Assembly (NCBI GenBank): GCA_016584305.1
Contig: JACEEZ010019778.1
Coordinates: 42,501 to 106,500 of the forward strand
Length of the DNA: 64,000 nt
Direction of reading: 5' to 3'
Source: Chionoecetes opilio
Lineage: Eukaryota > Arthropoda > Malacostraca > Decapoda > Majidae
The notes beneath the pieces were generated by a model, which worked only from the letters and a program-made list of their open reading frames with translations, made no database searches and was not told the origin of the DNA. This document shows positions 35,785-46,244 of the stretch, one piece after another. The stretch's first letter is position 1. Each line of letters opens with the position of its first letter. The translations under genes and the position numbers were made by a program.

Positions 35785-36052
35785 AGCCCGGTTCCCACCA
35801 TCCCGCTTGTACGGCCGCCATACAACAACAATGACGTCACCATCATCACCGCTTGAGTGGTATTTGTGGTAACTAGGCACAGTTGGCAACTCCGCTCGAG
35901 CGGACACCGCCGAGCGGGAGAGATGACTTGAATTTAACTTTGTACGGCGGCCGTACAGCGGTACGGCGGTGCGGTAGACTTTGTTGTGACATCATTGTGA
36001 CGTTATTGTTGTTGTACGGCGGCCGTACAAGCGGGATAGTGGGAACCGGGCT
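35785..36052. mobile_element. Harbinger-like MITE
   Basis: Inverted repeats of more than 50 bp begin AGCCCGGTTCCCACCATCCC and continue CGCTTGTACGGCCGCC. The right arm is the near-perfect reverse complement, ending GGGAACCGGGCT. TAA borders both sides (35782-35784 and 36053-36055), as in the PIF/Harbinger superfamily. 268 bp, non-coding, nested in the hAT element. Confidence 0.85.
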
Positions 36053-36668
36053 TAAGGCTCATTAAGCCATTGTCTGATTTGGGCGGGCGGGCGGGACAGG
36101 ACCTACCAATACGAGTAACTAGTGAGCGTGAATGTGGTTGTGAGTTTGGAGGCTGGGTGAAGTGGGTGAATGAAGAGAGGGAGAGAGAGAGAGAGAGAGA
36201 GAGAGAAGTAGCAGCAAGAAATGTACTTTATATTATCCACATTCCCTAATGATAAAAGTACGTTTCAGACTAAGAAAGTTTGATGCATACCTCTTCTCAG
36301 TACGAACTCCTACGGAGACTGGCCGCTGGCGTGACCGTTGGTGGTGAGGGAAGACTGCTCATGGGACGTCACGTGTAGTGCAGAGTTGCCAGATGCCACG
36401 ATAGTGGCCAGTTCCACGTCGACGCCTCTCGACATGATCGCGTGTTGTCATGTAGTCATTTTCTCCTTGGCGATTTTCCGTGGTGCTTCTGTGGTAAAGA
36501 TCTCAGTCATGTAAATTTGCCCCGCGCTACCCGCCGCGATCATGTCGAGAGGTGCCGACTTACTCATTTAGTTGGCTAGGCCGTTGCGGGCCGGATTGTT
36601 ATATAAATATCAAACAGGGTGACGGGCCATGAGTTCGGACTCTGCGGGCCGGAGGTTGCAGACCCCTG

Positions 36669-36987
36669 GACTAGACCTATCTGATATATCTGCCTGGTCA
36701 GCGGTCGTCTAGGTATTTTCTTGCATTACAAATTATTTCCTAAATTTTTCACTGATTATTTCACTGATCATCTGTAGGTTTAACATAATTATATAGTGGG
36801 GCAAAGAGAAAGACATACTTTCTGAACTCACTTTTACACCTCACCGCGCAATTTGCCAACCATATCCAGGTGAACTCTGACAAAAGAAAAGAACACCCTA
36901 TCTTCACTATGTATGAACCTGCCCAAACCACTTCACCTTTATGTAGGGACAGATATTTTCATTAAATTCATTGGCTCTTCTGTGCGA

Positions 36988-37056
<69 letters not shown>

Positions 37057-37584
37057 GTGATATTTTAATGAAAATGAAAAGGCAGGAGTCTACAAACCTT
37101 AACTTGTATTACTGAAATTCTCTGAACTTGACTTAATACCTAATTAACTTAGGTTTGGTATTCAAGCCTAATTGTTTTTGTTATGGAGTAAAAATCTTAT
37201 CATTTAATGCAAGGAAATATGTTATTGTGGAATGGTAATTTCATGGTATTGTTTACCTCATTTTGTTACTGGTCCAATATCAATAAATATTTATAATACT
37301 TCCAGTATCACTCATCATATGTGCATTTATAAAGAACAGTATCAGTGATGAGATGCTTTGATAAAGTGAGGTACAACATGGTCTGATATAGAGAGATTGA
37401 TGCAGCCTACTTTAGAGAGTAGACAATTGAGTGTTTAAGTGTTATGGTCTTTTGGAAAGAATGGATGAGGAAAGAATAATAAGAGAAGTTGATAGGTGAA
37501 CAAATCGGATTTTTTAGTCAACAAACAAAATTGCTTTGAACAAAACAAGGTTTGCTTTGCTCCAATCAAAAATTATAGCAAGAT
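36669..37584. other. No gene; (GA)n microsatellite
   Basis: A (GA)n tract at 36997-37052 is the only structured sequence. The rest is AT-rich without recognisable ORFs. Confidence 0.55.
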
Positions 37585-38150
37585 CAGAACATAAGAACAT
37601 AAGAAAATAAGGAAGCTACATGGGGCCGTGAGGCCTACACGTGGTAGTTCCTGTCACCTAACACTACCTACTTCCACCTTTCATCCCCATCCATGAACGT
37701 ATCCAGCCCCTTTTTAAAGCTCCCTAGTGACTCTGCACTAACTACCTGTCTACTGAGTCCATTCCAGTCATTCACCACCCTATTTGTAAACCAGTTTTTC
37801 CCTATTTCTTTTTTTATATCTACGCTTTTCCAGCTTGAATCTGTTACTTCTTGTTCTACCCTTGTAATAACTTTTCCTACCTCTCCTTTATTAAATCCCT
37901 TTATCCACTTAAAAACTTCTATCAGATCGCCACTTACTCGGCGTCTCTCGAGTGAGTGTAATTTTTATTGCTCCAATCTTTTCTCATAACTAAAGTTACG
38001 CATCCCTTGAATAATTTTGGTCATCCTTCTCTGCACTGATTCTAACAAGGCTATATCCATCCTGTAATATGGAGACCAAAACTGAACTGCATAGTCTAGG
38101 TGAGGTCTGACTAGAGCCAGATAAATCTTTAGAATAACTTCCGCAATCAT
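37585..38150 (-). pseudogene. CR1-like LINE 3' end, minus copy
   Basis: The reverse complement matches 15180-15780: LALVRPHLDYAVQFWSPY, LLESVQRRMTKIIQGM, an LERRR..GDLIEVFKW block and the same 3' end, finishing with GTTCTTATGTTCT repeats at 37585-37610. 5' truncated and frameshifted. It belongs to the same family as the plus copy. Confidence 0.87.
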
Positions 38151-38179
38151 TCAGTTAGTTACTCTAGGAGTTACTCTAC

Positions 38180-39126
38180 TCACTCAGAAGTTAGGTTCTC
38201 TGTCGCATCTCTCCGTGAATCACTTAGTTCCTGTGTAGTTGGACGTCTAATGAACGACGTTGAAAAATGCACGATATAATCATCAGCGTAGGAGAGGATA
38301 GGACATTGAGTTAGACTTAGAAGATAATTATTAAATAACATAAAGAGAGTGGGTGATAGGACAGAACCATTAGGAACACCACTATTGATAGAAGAACAAT
38401 AACAGTCTACGACTCTACAGTAGCTGCAATATAACTGTTTGAAAGGAAACTTAAGATGAAGGAAGGTACAGAGAGAAGGATAGAAACCGAATGATAGTTT
38501 AAAAATAAAAGATTTGTGCCAGACTATATCAAAAGCTTTTGATATGTCAACAAACATTTCACTGAAACCACAAAAGGAGGATGACCAAGCTTCAGTTATG
38601 AAAGCTAGAAGATCGCCTTTAACGGAAACCGTACTGACGATCAGACAGAAGATTGTGAGCAGATAGAAGCTTAAGCATCTTCTTATTAAGTATAGATTCA
38701 AAAGCTTTAGAAAGGCAGGAAGTCAAAGCTATAGGACGGTAGTTTGAAGGATTAGAACGGTCACCCTTCTTAGGAACAGGCTGGATGTGAGCAAACTTCC
38801 AGCAAGAAGGAAAGGCAGAAGTAGATAGACAAAGACGGAATAGTTTGACCAGGCAGGGTGCACGCACAACTGCAAAAAGGCACAGTTTTTGAGAACAATA
38901 GGAGGGACTCCGTCAGGACCGTAAGCTTTCCGAGGATCTAGGTCAGAAAGGCTAAAGAAAACATCATTACGAAGGATCTTAATAACAGGCATAATATATT
39001 CAGAGGGTGGAGGAGAAGGAGGAAAAGCTTTTTCATCAACCAGAGTAAAAATTTAGCAAAGGTTTGAGCAAATAATTCAGCTTTAGAAATAGATGAGACT
39101 GCTGTGGAGCCATTTGGGTGAAGCAT
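38180..39126 (-). pseudogene. Jockey-type LINE RT, decayed
   Basis: Minus frames in order: a pre-RT segment with HPNGSTAVSSISKAELFAQTF; DLDPRKAYGPDGVPPIVLKN; FPSCWKFAHIQPVPKKGDRS followed by NPSNYRPIALTSCLSKAFES; LLSDRQYGFR; a DISKAFDIVWHK block; INSGVPNGSVLSPTLFMLF; and the catalytic SYADDYIVHFSTSF. It ends in RRPTTQELSDSR. At least three frameshifts. The YADD box is intact. It lies end to end with the CR1-like fragment but belongs to a different LINE family. Confidence 0.9.
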
Positions 39127-39842
39127 AGGAGGTAAAAACTAGGAAATAAACGTCCACACTAAAGATGTGGAACGTGTCCAAGCTCGCACAGGCTAAAGTA
39201 GGAAAGTAAATACCCTGAACTTAAAATACTTCTATTACAACCTGACCTAACCTTCACCATCCCCTTCTTTGATTTTCTTTACTTTTTACAAAGAAAAGAA
39301 AAGGTCTAAATGGTAATTTGTTGTTTTAAAACCATAAATGGTATTTATTTAATCAGAGAAATGTACTAAACTCCAGCATAAATCTGCTCTTCTTTATTTG
39401 CCTGGTGTTGAATTATATAATTATCAACAAGAATAGTGTGACTTCTTGTTGGCTTGATTTAGTCTTGCTCAAGCACATTTAAAACTTCTTTTAGGTCAGA
39501 TCCAAATTCCAGTGTAATCCTCATTGTTGGTGACGGCCTGAAAAGTCAAAATTATTGTAGTGATATATACTGCATATATGTATATTGTATTGAAAATATT
39601 ACCTGATTTGCTTGATGAGATGTTGGTATGGTCTCCTCTCCTGGATGTCTGGGCCTTGGATACCTTGCCTCGATTTATGTGTTTAATTTTGTTTTGTTTT
39701 TGTTGTGTGGACGCTTTCCCAAGGGGAAGTAGACTACGGACCTTGCAGTAGCACCCGTACGCCCATTGGGTTTAGTGCCAGGGGTCCTTTTTTGTTATTT
39801 TGTTCCGTCATGTATGCCGATTGCAACTAGCCAACCAAATTG
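39127..39842. other. No gene recognised
   Basis: AT-rich sequence with no supported feature. The 3' terminus of the adjacent Helitron should lie here, but I could not identify a convincing hairpin plus CTRR end. Confidence 0.4.
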
Positions 39843-40361
39843 TCATAATTGTATTTCCCAATATAATGTTTTACTCTCACCAAATTCAATACACAACTCT
39901 TTATCACTTTGTTTCTCTCTTTCATCTTGCTTTAACCTTTCCTTGAAAACATCTTTTAACTTCAATGTAAGAAACCGTATGCCATTTGGGTATGGTTTAA
40001 ATGCCAAGTTTTCAAAGTTTTTGCATCTACTAATGGCAGTATAAGTAAGACCTACCGCAAATTCTTTGGCACCTAAGTTGATGAGGACTCTATCACGACT
40101 CTGCCCTTGACTCTTATGTATTGTGATGGCATATGCGGGAACTATTGGAAACATTGTTCTCATGCAAAGGATTTTACCTTCATACCATGTTTTAGTTATG
40201 GGACACATTGGTACTAATTTTGTTTCACATGTCAATCCAGAGAAGGAGTCTCCCTTGAACTGAGAAATTTCTACCAAGACAACTGCAGGCAACTTTGGGG
40301 GCCTTTCACCAGATTTGTATAATATGTATCTGACCACACCTCTAGTACCATTGGTGAAACC
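39843..40361 (-). pseudogene. Helitron PIF1-like helicase, C-terminal part
   Basis: The minus frame starts at the insertion boundary with GFTNGTRGVVRYILYKSGER and continues through PAYAITIHKSQGQSRDRVLI (PIF1 motif V) and VGLTYTAISRCKNFENL (motif VI), ending at 39843. These are the nucleotide-binding and DNA-translocation motifs of the helicase domain of Helitron Rep/Hel proteins. The N-terminal part is at 46245-48380. The two are separated by a 5.86-kb retrotransposon, and the reading frame is continuous if the insert and one copy of its duplication are removed. Confidence 0.9.
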
Positions 40362-40374
40362 AGCTTCACTCCAC
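40362..40374. repeat. 13-bp target-site duplication, left copy
   Basis: AGCTTCACTCCAC, repeated exactly at 46232-46244 on the other side of the I-like LINE. Confidence 0.9.
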
Positions 40375-40699
40375 CCCGCTGTGGGGAGTCACCTTGTCGT
40401 GGTGGCGGGGCTTGAAGCGTGGTCGACGGCGCCACCTCCTCTGGCGGCCTGCCTGCCATTGTTGGGTTCGGTGGCCGTCAACCTCGTGGACCAAGCGCTC
40501 CCCCTTCGTCACTGGGAGGTGGAGCCTTCCGGTGATGTCGCCTTTATGCTTCCTCCCCCTTTCTCTCCTTTCTTAGGGCGATTCTAGGCCCGGTGAGACC
40601 CTTCTCTTCCGTCTCACGCTTCTTCTTTCTTTTAAACTTCACGCTCGGCTCCCCACGTGTTTGCCGTGCGTGGCATCCCGTATATTCCCCGCTCGCCCC

Positions 40700-43600
40700 T
40701 GTATCTGGGAAATGAGTCCACCGCAGGGCGAGTTGTAGTTCCCTTCGGTGGGCCCCCCCCTTTTTTTGGGTGGGGGGGGGGGTGCGGGGGCCATGTGGCC
40801 CCTTTTCAACGCTTCTTCGGGTGGGCCACGGAGGTTTTGCCCTTGGGCACCGGGCATCGGCCCCGGTGCCCCCCCCTAGGCCCAACTTCTCCCCCTCCCC
40901 ACTTTTGGGGTGGTCCCCCCCAACCCGCGCCCCCTTTTGGGGTTGGGTGGGGGCGGGGGGTAGTTTTTTTTGGGCAACATTTTTGGGGGGGTGCCTCTTC
41001 CCCGGGCTGATCTCCCGGGGATCTTCTAATTTGCCACTCCTGGGCCCCAGGCCCCGTGGCACAACGGGCACCCCCCTTCCTCCCCTCCCCGGTCTGGGGT
41101 CCCCCCACGGGGCGCCCCGGGTTGGGCCCTGGGGGGCCCTTTATTTTGGAATTTGTTTTTGCCCAATCCCAATTTCTTTACCTTTTTTTCGGGCTTTGTT
41201 GTTTCGCATCCCATGATTTTTTAATGCCCCTGGGCTTTTTTTGCACGGCAGAGGCGCACCCTCCCAAAGGCCCCGTGGGGGTGGCTTTTGGGAGAGCGGG
41301 GTGAGGCAGCTCCCGGCATTCCCCGGGTTGACCACCTATTCGTCACGTGCGGCCTTGTAAAGTAATTTAAAACCTTGTGTTGGCCCTTTCAAGTTCTATG
41401 GTGAAAAATTTTTATCTTTCTCCCCTTAATAAGCCCAGCATGGAAATTGGGGGAACACTTCCAAGGCCGACTTCTTCGCTCTGTAAAATTTGCAAAACCC
41501 CCTGAGGCTACTTTTTCTAACACTTCCAGACACTACAATTCTCACCAGGGTCCCCCAAAAGCCCTACCCTTATTGGGGACGGGGCTATTAAAAGAAAGTG
41601 GGGGAAACTTCTTCCGCGGCTCTTTTCCGAAAAAGAAATTGGAAACATCCCCCAGAAGGCCTCTAAAAAGTTGGCAAGATTCAAATCCAGCCAAAGGACC
41701 TTACCCAGGCTCAGATGCTCCTTCCATGCCCATACCCTCTTCGGCTTTTTTTAAAATCCTCAACCTCACCCAATTCAATTTTAGAAAAGGGCGTAGTCTA
41801 AAACACGCCTATTGAGTTTCTCAGAAAAAAAATACTAAATATGTCCCCAAGTAAGTTCAAGGGATAAAAAAGTGAAGGGGGCAGAACATCTCTTTTTCCA
41901 CTTCTGGGACGGGTCTCCCCGATTACTCAGGATCGGCCCCCGTCAATACGGAAAAAACCCTTTTTACGACCGCCCTAGCAGGGCTATGCGTGCTAGGGTT
42001 CGGCCACGGCAATAATTTTGTAATCCTCCCCCGCTGTGGTTTCTTCGGCGTTGGGATCTCAACACAGCGACTTAATCACCCCCTCGGCTTCCCTGCCGTG
42101 ATCTCATCCCCGATTTCTCGACGTGGGGAACATAAAATTGAAAAAGACATCCTTTTTTTGGGCCAACCCCCAATTTATCAGTCTTGGGAGCCCCAAGAAC
42201 TTTCTCCCAAAAACGGCGGGGGTGGAAAAGACCACGCCCGCGAGGGCTGCTGCTTCTTAAACAAGACCCTATCACCTGCGTTCCCCACCAATTCTTTTAA
42301 AACCCTAATCAATCCATCGAGTAAATAAAATTCTGCTATTGACCTGCTTCGGGGATTCCCTGACCCCTCTCATAATGAGCCTCCACCCCCTCCTGATGCG
42401 CCGCACACGGAAAAAAACATAGTGACTCCCCCTCTAAAGGCCCCCAAAAACCCATCCAAATAGGAGTCTAAAGCGAACTCGCATTTTCCAATGAGTCCTT
42501 AGATCAGGGGGGCGTCCCCCGGCAAAAAACTCCATTGCTGGGGCAGGGGGGGTTTGGATTTTGCGAAAAGAAACCCCCGGGGAAGGTGTGGGAGTAGGCG
42601 TACTCCTACTATCACTCCCGTTCCACCCCTGAGGGGCTAGGGGACCGTTTCTACTCACCTGATGGGAGGTGTCTCACTCCCTTGGAACACAAGCGTTGAT
42701 AGCCATGCTGAAAGCAATTTTCAAGCCCCTCGTCGGGAGCTATCGTAACCAGGGGTTTAAAAAATCATCTGTCGAAAATCGCATCTTGGGGGACTACGGT
42801 TCTACACTCCCCGCGGGTCCTTTCGTATGAGAACCCCGATTTCACCGCCGTATACGCAAACGCCACCGACATCGGGGAATGAAAGGGAAAAGTTTTACCA
42901 TTTTTTACAACACAGAAAAAGATGCTGGGCTTTCAAATAGCGCACGTCTACAAGCCGAAGGCTTCTACTGCATCACTTCACCCACGAAATAAATTTCAAT
43001 CCCCCAAAGGAAATTCGTGATTAGTGCAATTGGGAAAACTATCCTTCTCTAAACGATTTGCCCCAAATTTTTTTTTCAAGAACAATGTAGGGCAGGAAGG
43101 TGTCTCTGCCCAAATTTTATCCCTTCCACCACCACCTCCGCGGTGGGGGCTTTTGGGTGGTTGTGGCCTTTTACCATCGTCGGATGCCCCTTACGTCATC
43201 CCTGCAATACCCTTGCGGCTTAGCAGGCGTTTTTGCACAAACTTTCACTGTCTGCTCAAAATATCCCTTAAAACCCAAACCCCACAAATTTTAAAATTTT
43301 CCCCCCCCCCCTTTTTTTTCCCCCGGATTGGGGATTTTCTGGGGGAGATTCCACCAAAATCGTCGCGGTGTTCCTCGTAACTCTTATAATGGCAACAACC
43401 TAATATATTAAACCCGGGGAAACCCACACATTTCCTTCGCAACGGGGAACATTGGCAATTTCCCCTTTTCCCCTCTTTCTCCAAGGCCCCCCTTCTATAT
43501 CCTTTTAAAAAAAAACCCCCTTTCCCAACTCAAAGCCTTTTGCCCCTTGAGCTCCCAAAATTGTGTTTCCCCAATTGGGGGGCTTTTAAAAAGGCGTGTT

Positions 43601-45025
43601 TTTTTTCTTAAATTTTCAAATGTTAGGCCGATTCTTTTTCTCGCCTTTTCGTGGTGGATCCCCCCCCTTCGGGCCCTTTTTTCCCCCCCCCCCTTCCGGG
43701 GAAAAATTTCCGCCGGGGCCTCCCCCCTTAGGGCCCAAAAACCCCGGGCCAATTTGTTTAAACCTTAAAAAAATTTTTTTAAAAAAGTAGAACCTGGGAA
43801 AAAAACTCTCCTCCCTTTATTATTAAACAAATCTACCCGGTCCAATTTTTTGGAAAAGGGGGAAAGTTGGAAATTTTCCACCTCCCCCCCTTTTTTTCTT
43901 ATGGTGACCCCCTAAAACCTTAGAAGGTTTGTTTTCCCTTTTTTCCCCCAAAACCGTTAATCTAGGGGAAAACTGGGAAAAAAAAAGGGATACTTTTTAT
44001 CACGGGGGAAACTTCAAATTTTTTTTTTTTTGCCCGCAAAAAAGGTTTTCCTACTTCCCCCCCGGATATTTTTTTCAAAAGGTCTTCCTCTAAAATGACT
44101 TAATTTTTTTTCCTTTGAAAATGGATTTTTAAAGTTCCCCTTTTGGGTGGGGTTAAATTTTCCTGGGGAAAACCCCTGGGACAATTTTCCCCCCCCCCTT
44201 TTTTTGGTTTTGTTTTTGAAAATATAATGTGATTAAGGTTTTTGGGCGGGGAAAATTTTTTCCCTTCTTTTTTTTCCGTTTTTTTTGGGAACCATTTTCC
44301 TTAGGTATATTTCCTTTGCCCCCCCAAAACCCTTCCCTTTTTTTGCCTGGAATTAAAGTTTAGAAATAAATTTAGCCCTTTTTGTTTTAAGGGGGTTTTT
44401 GGTTTTAACCCCTTTTTTCCCTAATCATTTCCCTCGCCAAATTTCCAGGTGGGGCATTTATTCTTTTCCTTGGTTGGTTTTTATTAAATTTAAGGGGGTT
44501 TTTTTTCTTTTATTGGGTATTTTTAAAACCCTTTTTTTTGGGGAAGGGGTTTTTGGAGAAGCCCAAAATTGCCCTTTTTTAAATTTGGGGGGGCGCGGGC
44601 CCGTTTTTTTGAAGCTATAGGTTTTTTTTTGGAACCTTTGGTTTTCCCCCCCACCGGGTTTCAAATCCTAAGGGGAAAACCCGGTTTTAACCAGGGAAAA
44701 CTGACAGGCCCATTTTTTTTTCAAACTGGTTGGGGATTTAAAAAACCCTTTCCCCCAAACTGGGGGGGGGGTGCGCTACACCCCTTCCACCCCTTTTTTC
44801 CTTTTGGGTTATAGGATGGGGAATTTTTTTCCCCCCCCAAAAGATTTGGGGGCCTTATTTGGTTTGCGTGTTCGGGCCCCCTTAGGACCCCATCCCAAAT
44901 TTTTGGGGGGGCGGGTTTCCCCCTTTAACTTAAATTTTTTTAAATATTTATCGCCCCCAGTTGCCCCCTTTTTCCCCCTTATTGGATCCAACTTTTTCCA
45001 TGGGAAGGCTTAAAAGCCCCTTGGT
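40700..45025. other. Homopolymer-smeared, probably low-quality sequence
   Basis: From about 40740 the sequence becomes filled with runs of G, C, T and A of 4-11 bases, most severe at 43260-45000. No long coding frame survives although this should be ORF1/ORF2 of a LINE. At about 45025 it abruptly returns to normal composition and a 338-codon frame. Local islands of expected coding sense remain at 41460-42330 and 42680-42880. This pattern fits consensus errors better than mutation. Confidence 0.6.
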
Positions 45026-45031
45026 TTCCGA

Positions 45032-46048
45032 TTGACAGCTATTATGGAGACGTTATCCTTCCCTGTTTTATGGATCTGCCCGCATAGGCCTACGACTGTC
45101 GGTCCATGGCTTCTCCCAGAAGTGTCCTTTTGCAAAAGCCTTCCGCTCTCAAAAGGGTCTTTACCTCCTCAGGCTGAGCGTGCCCAGTTTTTAGACCACT
45201 TTTGCATACATCAGAGTTCGGTCCCTGTCTTTACTGATGGTTCCAAATCAGACGAAGGAGTTGGATACGGTGTCGTATTCCCATCGTTTAGCAAAGGCGT
45301 CAGCCTTCCAAGTGTTTCATCTGTTTTTACGGCTGAAATAAGTGCTATTTTATATGCTCTCATGATTAATTTTACCCTTCCGGATGTCTTACAATTTTTA
45401 GTGATTCTTGTAGTGCTCTTCAATCACTATGTAATTTTAACTCTCCCCATCCGCTGGTCAATGCCATCCTGGAATGGCTTTTATCTGCTCAAGAGGCGAG
45501 GCCGGACGGTCAGCTTTTGTTGGGTACCGGCACATGTAGGTGTTGCCGGTAATGAGGAAGCTGATGCCTTGGCAAAAGCTGCAGCTAGAAGACCAGCTCT
45601 ATCACATTTTGCAGTGCCGGCTACGGACCTGCGCTCGGCAATCCATAGATCAGTTCACAACAGTTGGCAGGAACGTTGGATTACTATAGGGCAAAATAAA
45701 CTACGCACCATTCGCCAAAGTATCGAGGACTGGAGCTACTGCGGTCTCTCCCGGAGATGGGAGACTGCCTTGGCACGATTGCGTATTGGTCACACTCTAT
45801 ATACTCATGGGTTCCTCATGGAGGGGGGCCACCCTCCTTTCTGTGATGATTGTTTGGTCCCCTTAACTGTGCGGCACTTGCTGGTCGAGTGTCCCAGTCT
45901 TGGGGACCTACGTGTGCAATTTTTGTCCCGGTGTCGCGGGTCGGACGGTGCTTACCGTCTCTCCCTGGCATTGGGAGAGAGGTGTTTCTCTCCGGGACAT
46001 GAAGTCCATAACTTTATTGAGAAGGCTGGCCTTCTCAACAAGCTATGA
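45032..46048 (+). pseudogene. I-like LINE ORF2 C-terminus with RNase H
   Basis: The 338-codon frame starts arbitrarily after the smeared region. RNase H: VPVFTDGSKSDEGVGYGVVF (Asp about 69), VFTAEISAILYAL (Glu), then WVPAHVGVAGNEEADALAKA with the last His/Asp. Between about 45395 and 45480 the frame is shifted and then restored, so the middle catalytic SDS block is out of frame. The C-terminal C-x2-C-x8-H-x4-C zinc motif reads CDDCLVPLTVRHLLVEC. RNase H would remove the RNA strand during target-primed reverse transcription. It ends at LNKL before the 3' UTR. Confidence 0.88.
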
Positions 46049-46244
46049 TGTTTTTAATATTAACTTATTATTGTTTTTAATGTACTCTTGTTCTTTTATG
46101 TATTTCGTTATTTTAAATATATTTATTCTATCTTAAATTTTGTTTTTTAGTTTTACTTTTCATGTATCTTATGTAAGCAGGCGTCAATAACCCCGCAGTT
46201 GCGGCGCCTTAAAACTATAATCAATCAATCAAGCTTCACTCCAC

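Larger units (their letters stand above)
33538..36668 (-). mobile_element. Full-length hAT transposon, inactivated
   Basis: Ends CAGGGGTCGGCAACC (33538-33552) and GGTTGCAGACCCCTG (36654-36668) are imperfect inverted repeats of hAT type, with GCCTGCGGGCCGGGCC-type subterminal blocks. It is 3131 bp with one minus-strand transposase gene. Flanking octamers CTCTACAT and GACTAGAC share only 4 of 8 bases, though both have central TA as in Buster-type targets. A convincing TSD is therefore absent. A 268-bp Harbinger-type MITE lies between the transposase start and the right end. Confidence 0.9.
40375..46231 (+). mobile_element. Full-length I-like non-LTR retrotransposon
   Basis: The 5857-bp insertion has a 13-bp duplication on both sides. 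It begins CCCGCTGTGGGGAGTCACC and ends with a GGCGCCTTAAAACTATAATC-type 3' UTR followed by tandem AATC repeats. Only the C-terminal RNase H and zinc-binding part (45032-46048) reads cleanly; the 5' UTR, ORF1, endonuclease and RT region is unreadable because of homopolymer-rich sequence. RNase H plus an AATC-type tail places it in the I superfamily (I/ingi/R1-related). It splits the Helitron helicase. Confidence 0.85.

Noticed and set aside
40544..41335. Long Gly/Pro-rich frames on both strands
   Set aside because: They come from G- and C-run sequence at the 5' end of the I-like LINE, where composition alone keeps frames open.
44399..45013. Phe/Pro/Lys-rich frames in the smeared region
   Set aside because: They consist of translated homopolymers and probably reflect sequence error.
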